Source: DATJBF01 sp035515475 (GTDB lineage Bacteria; Verrucomicrobiota; Verrucomicrobiia; Palsa-1439). From it: a stretch of DNA of 64,000 nucleotides. Position 1 is the stretch's first letter. The number at the start of each line of letters is the position of its first letter. Positions 24,623 to 33,104 of this stretch are shown one piece after another. The notes beneath the pieces are model-generated. The model ran no database searches. It was not told where the DNA came from and worked only from the letters and a program-made list of their open reading frames with translations. The stretch is taken from positions 112,612 through 176,611 of the forward strand of contig DATJBF010000027.1 in NCBI GenBank assembly GCA_035515475.1, in the 5' to 3' direction. A program made the position numbers and the translations under genes.

Positions 24623-25405
24623 ATGAAGGTCGTTCTATTCTGCGGCGGCCAGGGGATGCGGCTGCGGGAGCAATCCGAAAGCATCCCGAAGCCGATGGTC
24701 AAGATTGGGCCCATGCCGCTGTTGTGGCACGTGATGAAGTACTATGCCCACTTCGGTCACAAGGAGTTTATCCTCTGCCTGGGCTACCAAGGCGAGGTGA
24801 TTCGGGATCACTTCCTCCACTACAACGAATGGGGAACCAGCGATCTGGTCGTCTCCCAGGGCGGCCGCAATATCGAGATCCTCAGCCGCGAGTTGCAGGA
24901 CTGCCAGATCACACTGGTGTCCACAGGAGTCAACTCCAACATCGGCCAGCGCCTCAAAGCCGTTCATAAATACCTCGAAGGCGAAGACGTGTTTCTCGCC
25001 AACTACAGCGACGGCCTTACCGACCTGCGCTTGCCGGATATGCTCGACCATTTCCGCAAACACGACAAGATCGCTGACTTCTTGTGCGTGAGGCCGAACT
25101 TCAGCGTTCATTTCGTCTCGTTCAAGAACGGGGGCGTGGTCACCGACATTCGCGACGCGACCAAATCCTCGCTCCACATTAACGGCGGCTATTTCATCTT
25201 CAAGCGGGAGATTTTCCAGTATATCCACGACGCTGAGGAACTGATCCAGGAACCGTTTCAACGGCTCATCAAAGAGAAGCAACTCGTAGCGTACAAGTAC
25301 GATGGATTCTGGGCCGCGATGGACACGTTCAAGGACAAGGCCCGATTGGAGGATTTGTACTCCAGCGGGCGCGCCCCGTGGGAAGTATGGAAGCCCAGCG
25401 CCTGA
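24623..25405 (+). CDS. Sugar nucleotidyltransferase, second glucose-1-phosphate cytidylyltransferase-like copy
   Basis: A 260-residue protein of the same family as RfbF at 21508. Start MKVVLFCGGQGMRLRE and IPKPMVKIGPMPLLWHVMKYY form the nucleotide-binding core. NYSDGLTDLRL replaces the YGDGVAD metal site, keeping the Asp, and the end is FDG-type (YKYDGFWAAMDTFKDK). Two such enzymes in one locus suggest two different CDP- (or NDP-) sugars, or a change in substrate for this copy. It starts 37 bases after the methyltransferase. Confidence 0.88.
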   Translation: MKVVLFCGGQGMRLREQSESIPKPMVKIGPMPLLWHVMKYYAHFGHKEFILCLGYQGEVIRDHFLHYNEWGTSDLVVSQGGRNIEILSRELQDCQITLVSTGVNSNIGQRLKAVHKYLEGEDVFLANYSDGLTDLRLPDMLDHFRKHDKIADFLCVRPNFSVHFVSFKNGGVVTDIRDATKSSLHINGGYFIFKREIFQYIHDAEELIQEPFQRLIKEKQLVAYKYDGFWAAMDTFKDKARLEDLYSSGRAPWEVWKPSA

Positions 25406-25437
25406 CATCCAACCGGGAGCCGGCCCCACTTTCAGCC

Positions 25438-26703
25438 ATGAACCAACTCGGACGGGAAATGCACGACTTGGTGGCGGAATTATATCCGATCTGCCGCAGC
25501 GTCACGGGCAACGGCGTTCGCGAAACGCTGCGCCGGCTCGGCCGGTTCGTGCCCCTCGAAGTGCACGAAGTACCCACGGGAACGCGCGTGTTTGACTGGA
25601 CCGTGCCCAAGGAATGGAACATCCGCGACGCCTATGTGAAAAACAGCCGGGGCGAACGGGTGATCGACTTTCAGAAACACAATTTGCACGTGCTCAATTA
25701 CAGCCTGCCGGTGCACGAGCGGATGCGGCTGGCGAAGCTGCGGGAACATTTGTTCACCTTGCCGCAACATCCCGATTGGATTCCCTATCGCACGAGTTAC
25801 TACGCCGAGCGGTGGGGGTTTTGCCTGAGCCACAACCAACTGCAACGGATGGAGGATGGCGAGTACGAGGTATGCATTGAGTCGACGCTCGCGGACGGGC
25901 AATTGACCTACGGCGAATATTTCGCGGCCGGCGACACCCCGGATGAAATCCTGATCTCGTGCCACGCCTGCCACCCGTCGTTGGCCAACGACAACTTGAG
26001 CGGCGTCGCGTTGACCGCTTTTCTGGCGCAACGGGTGAGCCCGCAACGGTATTCGTACCGGTTCTTGTGGATTCCCGGCACGATCGGTTCGATCACGTGG
26101 CTGGCGCACAACGAAGACAGACTGCCGAATATCAAGCACGGGCTGGTGGTCTCCTGCGTCGGCGACGCCGGCCCGGCCACGTACAAGAGGAGCCGGCGCG
26201 GCACCGCGGAGATCGACCGTGCCGTCGCGCACGTGTTGAAGCATTCCGGCCAGCCCTACGAGATCCTCGATTTTACGCCGTACGGGTACGACGAGCGACA
26301 GTACTGCTCGCCGGGATTCAACCTGCCCGTCGGCTGTTTCATGCGTACCCCGAACGGACGATTTCCCGAGTACCACACGTCGGCCGACAATCTGGAGTTT
26401 GTGACGCCTGAGGCACTGGCGGATTCGTTGCGCAAGCTGATGGAAGTCCTGTTCGTGCTCGAACACAACCGCGCGTACGCAAACCAGAACCCGAAATGCG
26501 AGCCACAGCTTGGCAAGCGCGGACTCTACCAATCCATCGGCGGCCGGCCGGGGGCGAGCGAGTTCGAGTTGGCAGTGCTCTGGGTGCTCAATCTGTCCGA
26601 TGGCGCGCACACGTTGCTCGACATCGCCGAGCGTTCAGGACTGGCATTCCGGCTCGTCACGGAAGCGGCGGATGCCCTGCGGGGCAACGGATTACTGAAG
26701 TGA
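25438..26703 (+). CDS. DUF4910 family, M28-like zinc hydrolase with winged-helix tail
   Basis: 421 residues from the ATG at 25438. In-frame ATGs at 25378 and 25387 overlap the previous gene. The family begins MHDLVAELYPICRSVTGNG, as here. The aminopeptidase-like core has zinc-ligand motifs reminiscent of M28: SCHACHPSLANDNLSG (His and Asp), PGTIGSITWL, YGYDERQYCSPGFNLPVG and YHTSADN (His). A C-terminal winged-helix domain ends the protein (LLDIAERSGLAFRLVTEAADALRGNGLL). Such proteins recur in sugar loci, but their substrate is not known to me. With a deacetylase next to it, removal of an acyl or aminoacyl group from a sugar intermediate is a reasonable guess. Confidence 0.85.
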   Translation: MNQLGREMHDLVAELYPICRSVTGNGVRETLRRLGRFVPLEVHEVPTGTRVFDWTVPKEWNIRDAYVKNSRGERVIDFQKHNLHVLNYSLPVHERMRLAKLREHLFTLPQHPDWIPYRTSYYAERWGFCLSHNQLQRMEDGEYEVCIESTLADGQLTYGEYFAAGDTPDEILISCHACHPSLANDNLSGVALTAFLAQRVSPQRYSYRFLWIPGTIGSITWLAHNEDRLPNIKHGLVVSCVGDAGPATYKRSRRGTAEIDRAVAHVLKHSGQPYEILDFTPYGYDERQYCSPGFNLPVGCFMRTPNGRFPEYHTSADNLEFVTPEALADSLRKLMEVLFVLEHNRAYANQNPKCEPQLGKRGLYQSIGGRPGASEFELAVLWVLNLSDGAHTLLDIAERSGLAFRLVTEAADALRGNGLLK

Positions 26704-26834
26704 TCGCTCTCGCCACGCGGCAAGTAGCGGTGCCGGCCACGCGATCGTGCCGGGCCGGGCGGTCGAGTGACAGAGATCTCGATTCGGTCGATGCTTGAAC
26801 CATGACGCGGCTGGTCAACGGAGGCGACTAAAGA

Positions 26835-27494
26835 ATGTTTCCACTCGGTCTGCACCAGAACGGTCAATCCCGGTTCCGGATCCTGTGTTTCGGGGCCCAT
26901 TGCGACGACATCGAAACCGGCTGCGGGGCCACGCTGCTGAAACTGAAACAAGAGCTGGGGAACAGGATGGAGATCCACTGGGTCGTGTTGAGCGGGACTC
27001 CCGAGCGCGAGCGCGAGGCGATTCGGAGTGCGCGGCGCTTTTTGAAGGGGGTCAAGACGAAGACGGTCAGCATCCACCATTTTGCCGACAGTTATTTCCC
27101 CTACGACGGCGTCAAGATCAAAGACTGCATCCGAGACCTCGGCCGTAGCCTCAGCCCGGACCTTATTTTCACGCACCAACGCGACGACTTGCACCAAGAC
27201 CACCGGCTCGTTTCGGAATTGACTTGGAACGTGTTCCGCGACCATTGGATCCTGGAGTACGAGATTCCCAAGTACGATGGAGACATGGGGGCGCCAAACG
27301 TGTTCGTACAGCTGTCGCCGTCGTTGTGCCGGCGGAAGATCCAGACCATCCTCGAGAGCTTCCCGACGCAACGAGGCAAGCCGTGGTTCACCGAGGACAC
27401 GTTTTGGGCCCTGCTGAGGCTGCGTGGGGTTGAGTCCAATGCTCCCAGCCGCTACGCGGAAGCCTTTTATTGCCGGAAGATGCTGCTGGTTTAG
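26835..27494 (+). CDS. PIG-L/LmbE family deacetylase
   Basis: A 219-residue zinc-dependent N-deacetylase of the LmbE fold. GAHCDDIE replaces the canonical AHPDDxE with the Asp pair kept, and HQRDDLHQDHR supplies the second-site His and Asp. The family removes acetyl groups from GlcNAc-type sugars on lipid or nucleotide carriers. The start is preceded by GGAGG about 12 bases upstream. In this cassette it may expose an amino group that is later modified, which is inference. It lies between the DUF4910 hydrolase and the RfbC-like epimerase. Confidence 0.9.
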   Translation: MFPLGLHQNGQSRFRILCFGAHCDDIETGCGATLLKLKQELGNRMEIHWVVLSGTPEREREAIRSARRFLKGVKTKTVSIHHFADSYFPYDGVKIKDCIRDLGRSLSPDLIFTHQRDDLHQDHRLVSELTWNVFRDHWILEYEIPKYDGDMGAPNVFVQLSPSLCRRKIQTILESFPTQRGKPWFTEDTFWALLRLRGVESNAPSRYAEAFYCRKMLLV

Positions 27495-27535
27495 CCGACC
27501 ACGGCTGGAACCGAATACGATCGGGAGAACTGTTC

Positions 27536-28087
27536 ATGACATTCACGGAAACGAAGCTAAAGGGGGCGTTTCTCATCGACCTGAAACGGCTGCAGGATCA
27601 GCGGGGCTTTTTCGCCCGAGCCTGGTGTCAGAAGGATTTCGAGAAGCAGGGACTGAATCCGCGGCTCGCGCAGGTCAATCTGTCCTTCAACAACAAGAAG
27701 GGCACGCTGCGCGGCATGCACTTCCAACGGGCACCCCACCAGGAGTGCAAGCTCGTGCGCTGCACGCGCGGGGCGCTCTACGACGTCATCATCGATCTCC
27801 GGCGTGATTCGCCGACTTACAAGCACTGGATCGGCGTGGAACTGCGGGCGGACAACTACCGCATGCTGTTCGTGCCCGAGGATTTCGCCCACGGGTATCA
27901 GACGATCGAGGACAACACCGAGGTCATCTACCAGGTTTCCCGGTTTTACGCGCCGCAATCGGAAGGCGGTGTGCGTTACAACGATCCCGCGTTTGGGATC
28001 AAGTGGCCCCTCGCGGTCACCATGATTTCCGACAAAGACAGGGCGTGGCCTGATTACGTGGCCGACGGCGTGAAGACAGCGGCATGA
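27536..28087 (+). CDS. dTDP-4-dehydrorhamnose 3,5-epimerase-like cupin
   Basis: 183 residues from the ATG at 27536, which has GGGAGA upstream. It is a double-stranded beta-helix epimerase of the RmlC/RfbC family: DQRGFFARAWCQKDF, then QVNLSFNNKKGTLRGMHFQ with the catalytic His, RGALYDVIIDLRRDSPTY, and VPEDFAHGYQTIEDNTEVIYQVS with the Tyr region. It epimerises C3 and/or C5 of a 4-keto sugar nucleotide. The rest of a dTDP-rhamnose set (rmlA, rmlB, rmlD) is absent here, so its substrate is probably the CDP-linked keto sugar of this cassette. The stop overlaps the next ATG as ATGA. Confidence 0.9.
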   Translation: MTFTETKLKGAFLIDLKRLQDQRGFFARAWCQKDFEKQGLNPRLAQVNLSFNNKKGTLRGMHFQRAPHQECKLVRCTRGALYDVIIDLRRDSPTYKHWIGVELRADNYRMLFVPEDFAHGYQTIEDNTEVIYQVSRFYAPQSEGGVRYNDPAFGIKWPLAVTMISDKDRAWPDYVADGVKTAA

Positions 28088-29430
28088 TCATCATCGATAC
28101 CGCCTTGGAGAAACGCGAGCGTGAGGGTCGGCCGATCCGCGTCGGCATGATCGGGGCCGGCTTCATGGGCCGCGGCATCGCGCTGCAACTCTGCACGACC
28201 GTGCGCGGGATGAGGTTGGTGGCCATTTCGAACCGGCATCTGGACGGCGCGAAACGCGCCTACACCGAGGCCGGCGTGGGCGATGTGGTCGTGGTCGAGA
28301 CGACCGGCCAATTAGAGCAGGCGATCGCGCGCGGACAACCAGCGGTGACCGACAACGGGCTGCTGCTGTGCGAGGCCGGAGGAATCGACGCGATCATCGA
28401 GGTCACCGGCACCATCGAATTTGCGGCAACCGTCGCGCTGAAGGCCATCGAGCACGGCAAGCACGTCGTCATGATGAACCCGGAGGTCGACGCCACCGTC
28501 GGCCCGATTCTCAAGGTCTATGCCGACCGCGCCGGCGTGGTGCTCACGAACGCCGACGGCGACCAGCCCGGTGTGATGGTGAACCTCTATCGGTTCGTGA
28601 AAGGCATCGGCGTGCGGCCCGTATTGTGTGGGAACATCAAGGGATTACACGACCCGTACCGCAATCCGACGACCCAGGAAGGCTTCGCGCGCAAGTGGGG
28701 CCAAAAGCCGCACATGGTCACATCGTTCGCGGATGGCAGCAAGATCTCCTTCGAGCAGGCCGTGGTGGCCAACGCCACCGGGATGCGCGTCGCCAAACGC
28801 GGCATGCACGGCCCAACGGTGCCAACGGGCACACCAATCGCCGAGAGTGTGAACTGGTACCCGATCGCCGACCTCCGGAACGGCCCGGGCGTCGTGGACT
28901 ACGTCGTCGGCGCGGTGCCGAGTCCCGGTGTGTTCGTCCTCGGAACGACCGACCATCCCGTTCAGCGGCATTATTTGAACCTCTACAAGCTCGGGCCCGG
29001 CCCGCTATATTGTTTCTATACGCCCTACCACTTATGCCATTTCGAGGTGCACAACACGGTTGCCCGCGCCGTCTTGTTTGGCGACGCGACGAGTACGCCC
29101 CTCGGGGCACCGTGCGTGGAAGTTGTTGCCACCGCCAAGATCGATCTCAAAGCCGGCCAGGTGCTGGACGGCATCGGCTACTACATGACCTACGGCCTGG
29201 CTGAGAACGCCGACGTGGCGCGCGAGGAGAATCTGCTGCCGATGGGCGTGGGCGTGGGCTGCCGCCTCAAACGCGACATCCCCAAAGACCAGGTGCTGAC
29301 GTACGACGATGTGGAAATCCCCCCGGGACGGCTGTGCGACCGGTTGCGGGCGGAGCAGGATTCGTCGTTTGCGACTCAGCGACCGCGGTCCCGATCGACG
29401 GGGCAGACCGCGGGTTCGCCGCTCAATTGA
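28084..29430 (+). CDS. COG4091-type NAD(P) oxidoreductase with C-terminal SAF domain
   Basis: 448 residues. An N-terminal Rossmann domain (RVGMIGAGFMGRGIALQL, then GIDAIIEVTGTIEFAATVAL, VVMMNPEVDATVGP) resembles homoserine dehydrogenase, and NADGDQPGVMVNLYRF follows. The C-terminal SAF domain starts near VVATAKIDLKAGQVLDGIGY and ends with LKRDIPKDQVLTYDDVEIP. The same domain caps NeuB. The biochemical reaction of this family is not established to my knowledge. The last ~30 residues (from LRAEQDSSFAT) look unlike the domain and may be a drifted tail. As the last gene of the cassette it could carry out the final ketoreduction or dehydrogenation of the branched sugar. Confidence 0.82.
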   Translation: MIIIDTALEKREREGRPIRVGMIGAGFMGRGIALQLCTTVRGMRLVAISNRHLDGAKRAYTEAGVGDVVVVETTGQLEQAIARGQPAVTDNGLLLCEAGGIDAIIEVTGTIEFAATVALKAIEHGKHVVMMNPEVDATVGPILKVYADRAGVVLTNADGDQPGVMVNLYRFVKGIGVRPVLCGNIKGLHDPYRNPTTQEGFARKWGQKPHMVTSFADGSKISFEQAVVANATGMRVAKRGMHGPTVPTGTPIAESVNWYPIADLRNGPGVVDYVVGAVPSPGVFVLGTTDHPVQRHYLNLYKLGPGPLYCFYTPYHLCHFEVHNTVARAVLFGDATSTPLGAPCVEVVATAKIDLKAGQVLDGIGYYMTYGLAENADVAREENLLPMGVGVGCRLKRDIPKDQVLTYDDVEIPPGRLCDRLRAEQDSSFATQRPRSRSTGQTAGSPLN

Positions 29431-29450
29431 GCGACCACACGACGCGCTCC

Positions 29451-30329
29451 ATGAACGGCACCAAAGCGTTGGTGACATTGGCGATTGGCGATTACTATCT
29501 CCAGCACTGGAAGCGGGTTTGCGAGCGCAACTGGCGGACGTACGCCGACAGGTATGGATACGATCTGATTTGTTTGGACCGGCTGCTGGATAATTCCCAA
29601 CGGGCGAAGAATCGCTCGCCAGCCTGGCAGAAGTGTTTGGTTTTATCCCAGCCGTTCGCGGAACGTTACGAGCGGATCGTCTGGGTCGATTCGGATGTGT
29701 TGATCAACAACCTGGACGCTCCGTCGATCGTGGAGGGCGTTCCGCCGGAGAAAGTGGGGGCCGTTGAGACGCTCGCCAAAGACCGTTGGCAGACGGGCGA
29801 CCAACTTCTCGATCGTGTCTACGAGTTTTATGGTTCCTCACTTACCAACTACTCGAACAGACAGTACTACACAAACTACGGGCTGCCCGATGGCTTCGAC
29901 CGCGTGGTCCAGACGGGGGTCTTGGTGTTGTCTCCGAAGCATCATCGGGAAATGCTCGAGAAGGTGTACTACTCCTACGAGGAGAAAGGCGGACGCGAAT
30001 GGCATATGGAAATGCGTCCGCTGTCTTATGAGTTGCTGAAGGCGGACGCGGTGTGTTGGCTCGATTACCGGTTCAACTTCATGTGGCCCAGCATGCAGTT
30101 CATGTGCTATCCGTTCCTTCTCCGGCCCCGGTTGGGGCTGGGGTACGGCGCGCGTATCAAGCGGAAGTTGGGAATGATGATGGGATTCCCCGGGTTGGAC
30201 CAGCTCCGAGCCGCTTGCCTCACCGCCGTCTTTCACAACAGCTTCTTTATGCATTTCGGCGGAGACTGCATGGTGGACATGCTGCTGGTGAACCAAGACG
30301 CTTCCTCCTGGTTTGACTACAGATTCTGA
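29451..30329 (+). CDS. GT-A fold glycosyltransferase with DxD motif
   Basis: 292 residues from the ATG at 29451. It begins KALVTLAIGDYYLQHWKRVC with YADRYGYDLI, and has RIVWVDSDVLINN with the DxD metal site near residue 90. VVQTGVLVLSPKHH follows, as in the galactosyltransferase GMA12/MNN10-like and GT8-like families. A C-terminal HNSFFMHFGGD may hold catalytic or metal His. It is cytoplasmic, without membrane segments. It starts 20 bases after the SAF oxidoreductase, so it may transfer the sugar made by that cassette. Confidence 0.8.
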   Translation: MNGTKALVTLAIGDYYLQHWKRVCERNWRTYADRYGYDLICLDRLLDNSQRAKNRSPAWQKCLVLSQPFAERYERIVWVDSDVLINNLDAPSIVEGVPPEKVGAVETLAKDRWQTGDQLLDRVYEFYGSSLTNYSNRQYYTNYGLPDGFDRVVQTGVLVLSPKHHREMLEKVYYSYEEKGGREWHMEMRPLSYELLKADAVCWLDYRFNFMWPSMQFMCYPFLLRPRLGLGYGARIKRKLGMMMGFPGLDQLRAACLTAVFHNSFFMHFGGDCMVDMLLVNQDASSWFDYRF

Positions 30330-30369
30330 CGCCAACCAAGGCAGTTGCCGCAGGCACGAGACAATTTTT

Positions 30370-30492
30370 ATGGTCATCGCGAAATCTCGGTCGGATCAAC
30401 TCGTCACACCCGTCGGCTTCATCATTTTCAATCAGCCCGATAACGCCAGCCCGGCTCCACAGGTCATCGCATCGGTTCCAGCCACGGTATGA
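30370..30492 (+). pseudogene. Truncated N-terminus of a glycosyltransferase (third copy of the 33105/41808 family)
   Basis: A 40-codon ORF from ATG 30370 to TGA 30490-30492. PVGFIIFNQPDNA aligns with PVALIIFNRPEKV at 33105 and PVALIIFNRPDHA at 41808, and the alignment continues as APQVIAS against ALQSIAA. Bases 30419-30440 match 33130-33151 with one difference in 22. The remaining ~270 residues of the family are missing, so this is a remnant after a deletion. Its stop overlaps the CapA start as ATGA, so it may still serve as a short coupled leader ORF. Confidence 0.7.
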
Positions 30493-31847
30493 CAAAGACA
30501 TCGAACGTTCCCAATTGGCTGCTGTGGGCCGCTTGGAGCAAACACCCAGCCTTGGCCCGATGGGCTTGGAAGCGGATCGCACCGCGAAGCGAACCGTTTG
30601 TTGTCCCCGACGGTGCGTTTCGTCTGGCGCTGTGCGGCGACCTGAATTTCGACCCGGTGGTCCGTTCTCTATGGTGTCTTGGCTTGCACTCCCTGGAGCC
30701 GCGGGCGCCGAAGCGCACGATCATCCGCAGAATTCGCGGTCGCCTGTGGCGTGCGTTCTGCCGCTGGTTTATCTCTCCGCAGTATTTCACCAACGATCTT
30801 GCCCCCAGTTTTCGAGAGTATTCCTTCCGCAAACCTGCGGATGAGAGCAAGCTCGAACGCGATGAGTTCCTCCTGCGAAGTTGGGAATTCAACATTGATT
30901 ACTCGTCGGTGACCGACCGCTACGCGTATCCGTTCGTGCGAATCGCACCGTTCTTGAAGAGCAAGGATTTGGTGCTGGCCAATCTCGAAACGCCGTTGTC
31001 CACGCATCCGCGCGTGGCCGGCTTGTTCGAGAGCGACCCGGGATACGCCGTCCCGATGCGCAAGGCGGGCATCTCCGTGGTCAATCTGGCCAACAACCAC
31101 ATTTTCGATGAGGGCGAAGCCGGTTTGTTCGAGACGCTGCGCCACCTGGATGCGGCCGGAGTGCGGCACGTGGGCATCGGGAAGAACTACGAAGACGCCC
31201 GGCGCGGAACCTTCATCGAGCAGGACGGGCTGAAGTTCGCTTTCCTCTGCTATACCCAATGGTGCAACGCGCGGTTTTCCTCCATGGCGGCGGGCCACCC
31301 CGGCTTGCTGCCGCTGAATCGGGAATTGATGGTGGAGGACGTCGCCCGGGCCAGACCAGCGGCGGATTTTGTGATCGTGTCACTGCACTGGGGACAGGAG
31401 AACCAGCCGAACGTGCATCCGGCGCAAATCGAAATCGCCCACCTGCTGATCGATGCCGGAGCCGATTGCATCGCCGGCCACCATCCGCACGTGCCGCAGG
31501 GAATCGAAGTTTACAAGGGCCGGCCGATTCTGTACTCGCTCGGCTGTTTGATCTTCGGACAATCGAACGGCAATTGGACCGAGAATTTCGTCGCCGAGAT
31601 TGTCATCGACGGCAGGCAACTGAGGGGCGTTGTACTCCATCCGATTTCCGCCAAGGACAAGGAGGTATTTCAACCCGAGGTGTTGCGGGGGGAACGGGCT
31701 GTCTCGCTGTTGCGCCGGCTGCAATTGATGAGTCTGCCGCTCAACACCGGCATTGCGATTCACCATGACGCCGGGTACATCGACCTGCACCCGAAAGCAG
31801 CCGCGCGCGAGCGACCCGCTCGGGCCGTCGAGGCGTTGGCCACATGA
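30489..31847 (+). CDS. CapA-like (PGA_cap) metallophosphatase-fold protein
   Basis: 452 residues. The PGA_cap/CapA core is clear: LALCGDLNFDP (first metal Asp), LVLANLETPLSTHP, ISVVNLANNHIFDEGEAGL (Asn-His), FVIVSLHWGQEN (His) and IAGHHPHVPQGIEVYKGRPI. CapA homologues belong to capsule loci, first known from poly-gamma-glutamate, and have a calcineurin-like fold. The first ~45 residues contain no clear signal peptide, so a cytoplasmic location is likely, unlike Bacillus CapA. An insert at about 75-125 precedes the core. The stop overlaps the PP-loop gene as ATGA, indicating a functional pair. Confidence 0.88.
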   Translation: MTKTSNVPNWLLWAAWSKHPALARWAWKRIAPRSEPFVVPDGAFRLALCGDLNFDPVVRSLWCLGLHSLEPRAPKRTIIRRIRGRLWRAFCRWFISPQYFTNDLAPSFREYSFRKPADESKLERDEFLLRSWEFNIDYSSVTDRYAYPFVRIAPFLKSKDLVLANLETPLSTHPRVAGLFESDPGYAVPMRKAGISVVNLANNHIFDEGEAGLFETLRHLDAAGVRHVGIGKNYEDARRGTFIEQDGLKFAFLCYTQWCNARFSSMAAGHPGLLPLNRELMVEDVARARPAADFVIVSLHWGQENQPNVHPAQIEIAHLLIDAGADCIAGHHPHVPQGIEVYKGRPILYSLGCLIFGQSNGNWTENFVAEIVIDGRQLRGVVLHPISAKDKEVFQPEVLRGERAVSLLRRLQLMSLPLNTGIAIHHDAGYIDLHPKAAARERPARAVEALAT

Positions 31848-33058
31848 AGATTGAGAACCTGCGAGAGGAACGCACGGGGGATCGCGCCCGCATTGCCGCG
31901 ACCATCAAATGGGAAGATTGCGACCGGCCGACGCGCGACGTGTATTTCGAAACGACCACCGAGTTCGCCGGCGCCCTCTGCTGCAGCGTCGAGCCCTTTG
32001 TACTCGCCGGCGTCCTCCCGGCCCTCTGGTACGGCGAACAACGACTCCATGCCGACGGCGAGATCTGCCCCGACATGCGCAATGGGGTGATTACGGCCAT
32101 GAGCGTGATCCGGCACTGGTACGGTTTGAAGCGCGGCCTGGTGCGCATCGAAGCGCCCTCGCGCAGCCGGCCCCTGGCCGATTCGGTGGTGCCGCGTGCG
32201 GGCTTCTTTGCCACCGGCGGCGTGGACTCGCTGGCCACGTTGCGCGGGAATCGGCTCAATTTTCCGCCGAGCCACCCCGGGTCCATTCGCGACGGCGTGG
32301 TCATTTTCGGACTGGAGGTGGAGGACGCCGCAGCTTTCGAACTCGTTTTGAAATTGCTGAGGTCGCTGGCCGGTGCCGCCGATTTCACGCTGGTGCCGGT
32401 CTACACCAACGAGCGCTATCTGGAGCCGGACTGGGGTTTTTGGATTGACGTGTTCGAGGGCGCCGTGCTGGCCGCGGTCGGCCACGCCCTGCGTCGGCGC
32501 CTGACTGAAATCAGCATCGCCTCCAGTTTCGACATTGCCAACCTGCATCATTTGGCGTCGCATCCGATGCTCGATCCGTTTTACAGCGGCCACGAACTGC
32601 GCATCCACCATGATAGCGCGGCGCTCTCGCGCCTGGAGAAAACGCGGCTGCTGGCCGACTGGGACGTGGCCCTGCGGCACCTACGCGTGTGCAATGCCGT
32701 GGAGCACTACCAGGCGGGCCGCCTGAACTGCGGGCGCTGTGAGAAGTGTCTGCGGACGATGATCGCCCTGCTGATTGCCGGGAAACTCGACCAGACACAC
32801 GTCTTCCAGCAAACCGAGTTGTCCGAGGAACTCGTCCGCGAGGTCGCCGTGCTGGGGCGCACGAACTTCCGTTTCTGGCCCGAGTTGATCGCGCCCCTGG
32901 AGCAAATGGGCCGTCACGACCTCGCCCGCGGGGTCCGCTACGCGCTCGACCGGTACGAGGGCGGACTGGGCTGGAAAGGCGCCCTGCGCCGGTTTGACCG
33001 ACGGCGTCTCAACGGTGTCTTGTATTCGCTCAGACGTGCGATCCGGAACGGCTCGTAG
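31844..33058 (+). CDS. PP-loop ATPase-like protein with CxxCxxC cluster, function unknown
   Basis: 404 residues that match no enzyme I can name. FFATGGVDSLATL (TGGVDS at 124-129) is a PP-loop like SGGxDS of QueC, NAD synthase and asparagine synthetase, which activate a substrate as an adenylate. At 296-302, CGRCEKC places Cys296, Cys299 and Cys302 for zinc or an Fe-S centre, a placement reminiscent of QueC-type proteins. The N-terminal ~120 residues form a separate domain. The ATG overlaps the CapA stop. Amide-bond formation or sulfur/nitrogen transfer onto a glycan substituent is possible. Both are inference. Confidence 0.75.
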   Translation: MKIENLREERTGDRARIAATIKWEDCDRPTRDVYFETTTEFAGALCCSVEPFVLAGVLPALWYGEQRLHADGEICPDMRNGVITAMSVIRHWYGLKRGLVRIEAPSRSRPLADSVVPRAGFFATGGVDSLATLRGNRLNFPPSHPGSIRDGVVIFGLEVEDAAAFELVLKLLRSLAGAADFTLVPVYTNERYLEPDWGFWIDVFEGAVLAAVGHALRRRLTEISIASSFDIANLHHLASHPMLDPFYSGHELRIHHDSAALSRLEKTRLLADWDVALRHLRVCNAVEHYQAGRLNCGRCEKCLRTMIALLIAGKLDQTHVFQQTELSEELVREVAVLGRTNFRFWPELIAPLEQMGRHDLARGVRYALDRYEGGLGWKGALRRFDRRRLNGVLYSLRRAIRNGS

Positions 33059-33104
33059 CAACACCCGACCGGGGTTTCCACAGGAAAATGATTGTGAACC
33101 TGAA

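Noticed and set aside
23134..24714. 526-codon minus-strand ORF opposite the C-methyltransferase
   Set aside because: It is a shadow frame. The sense strand holds a full three-domain methyltransferase.
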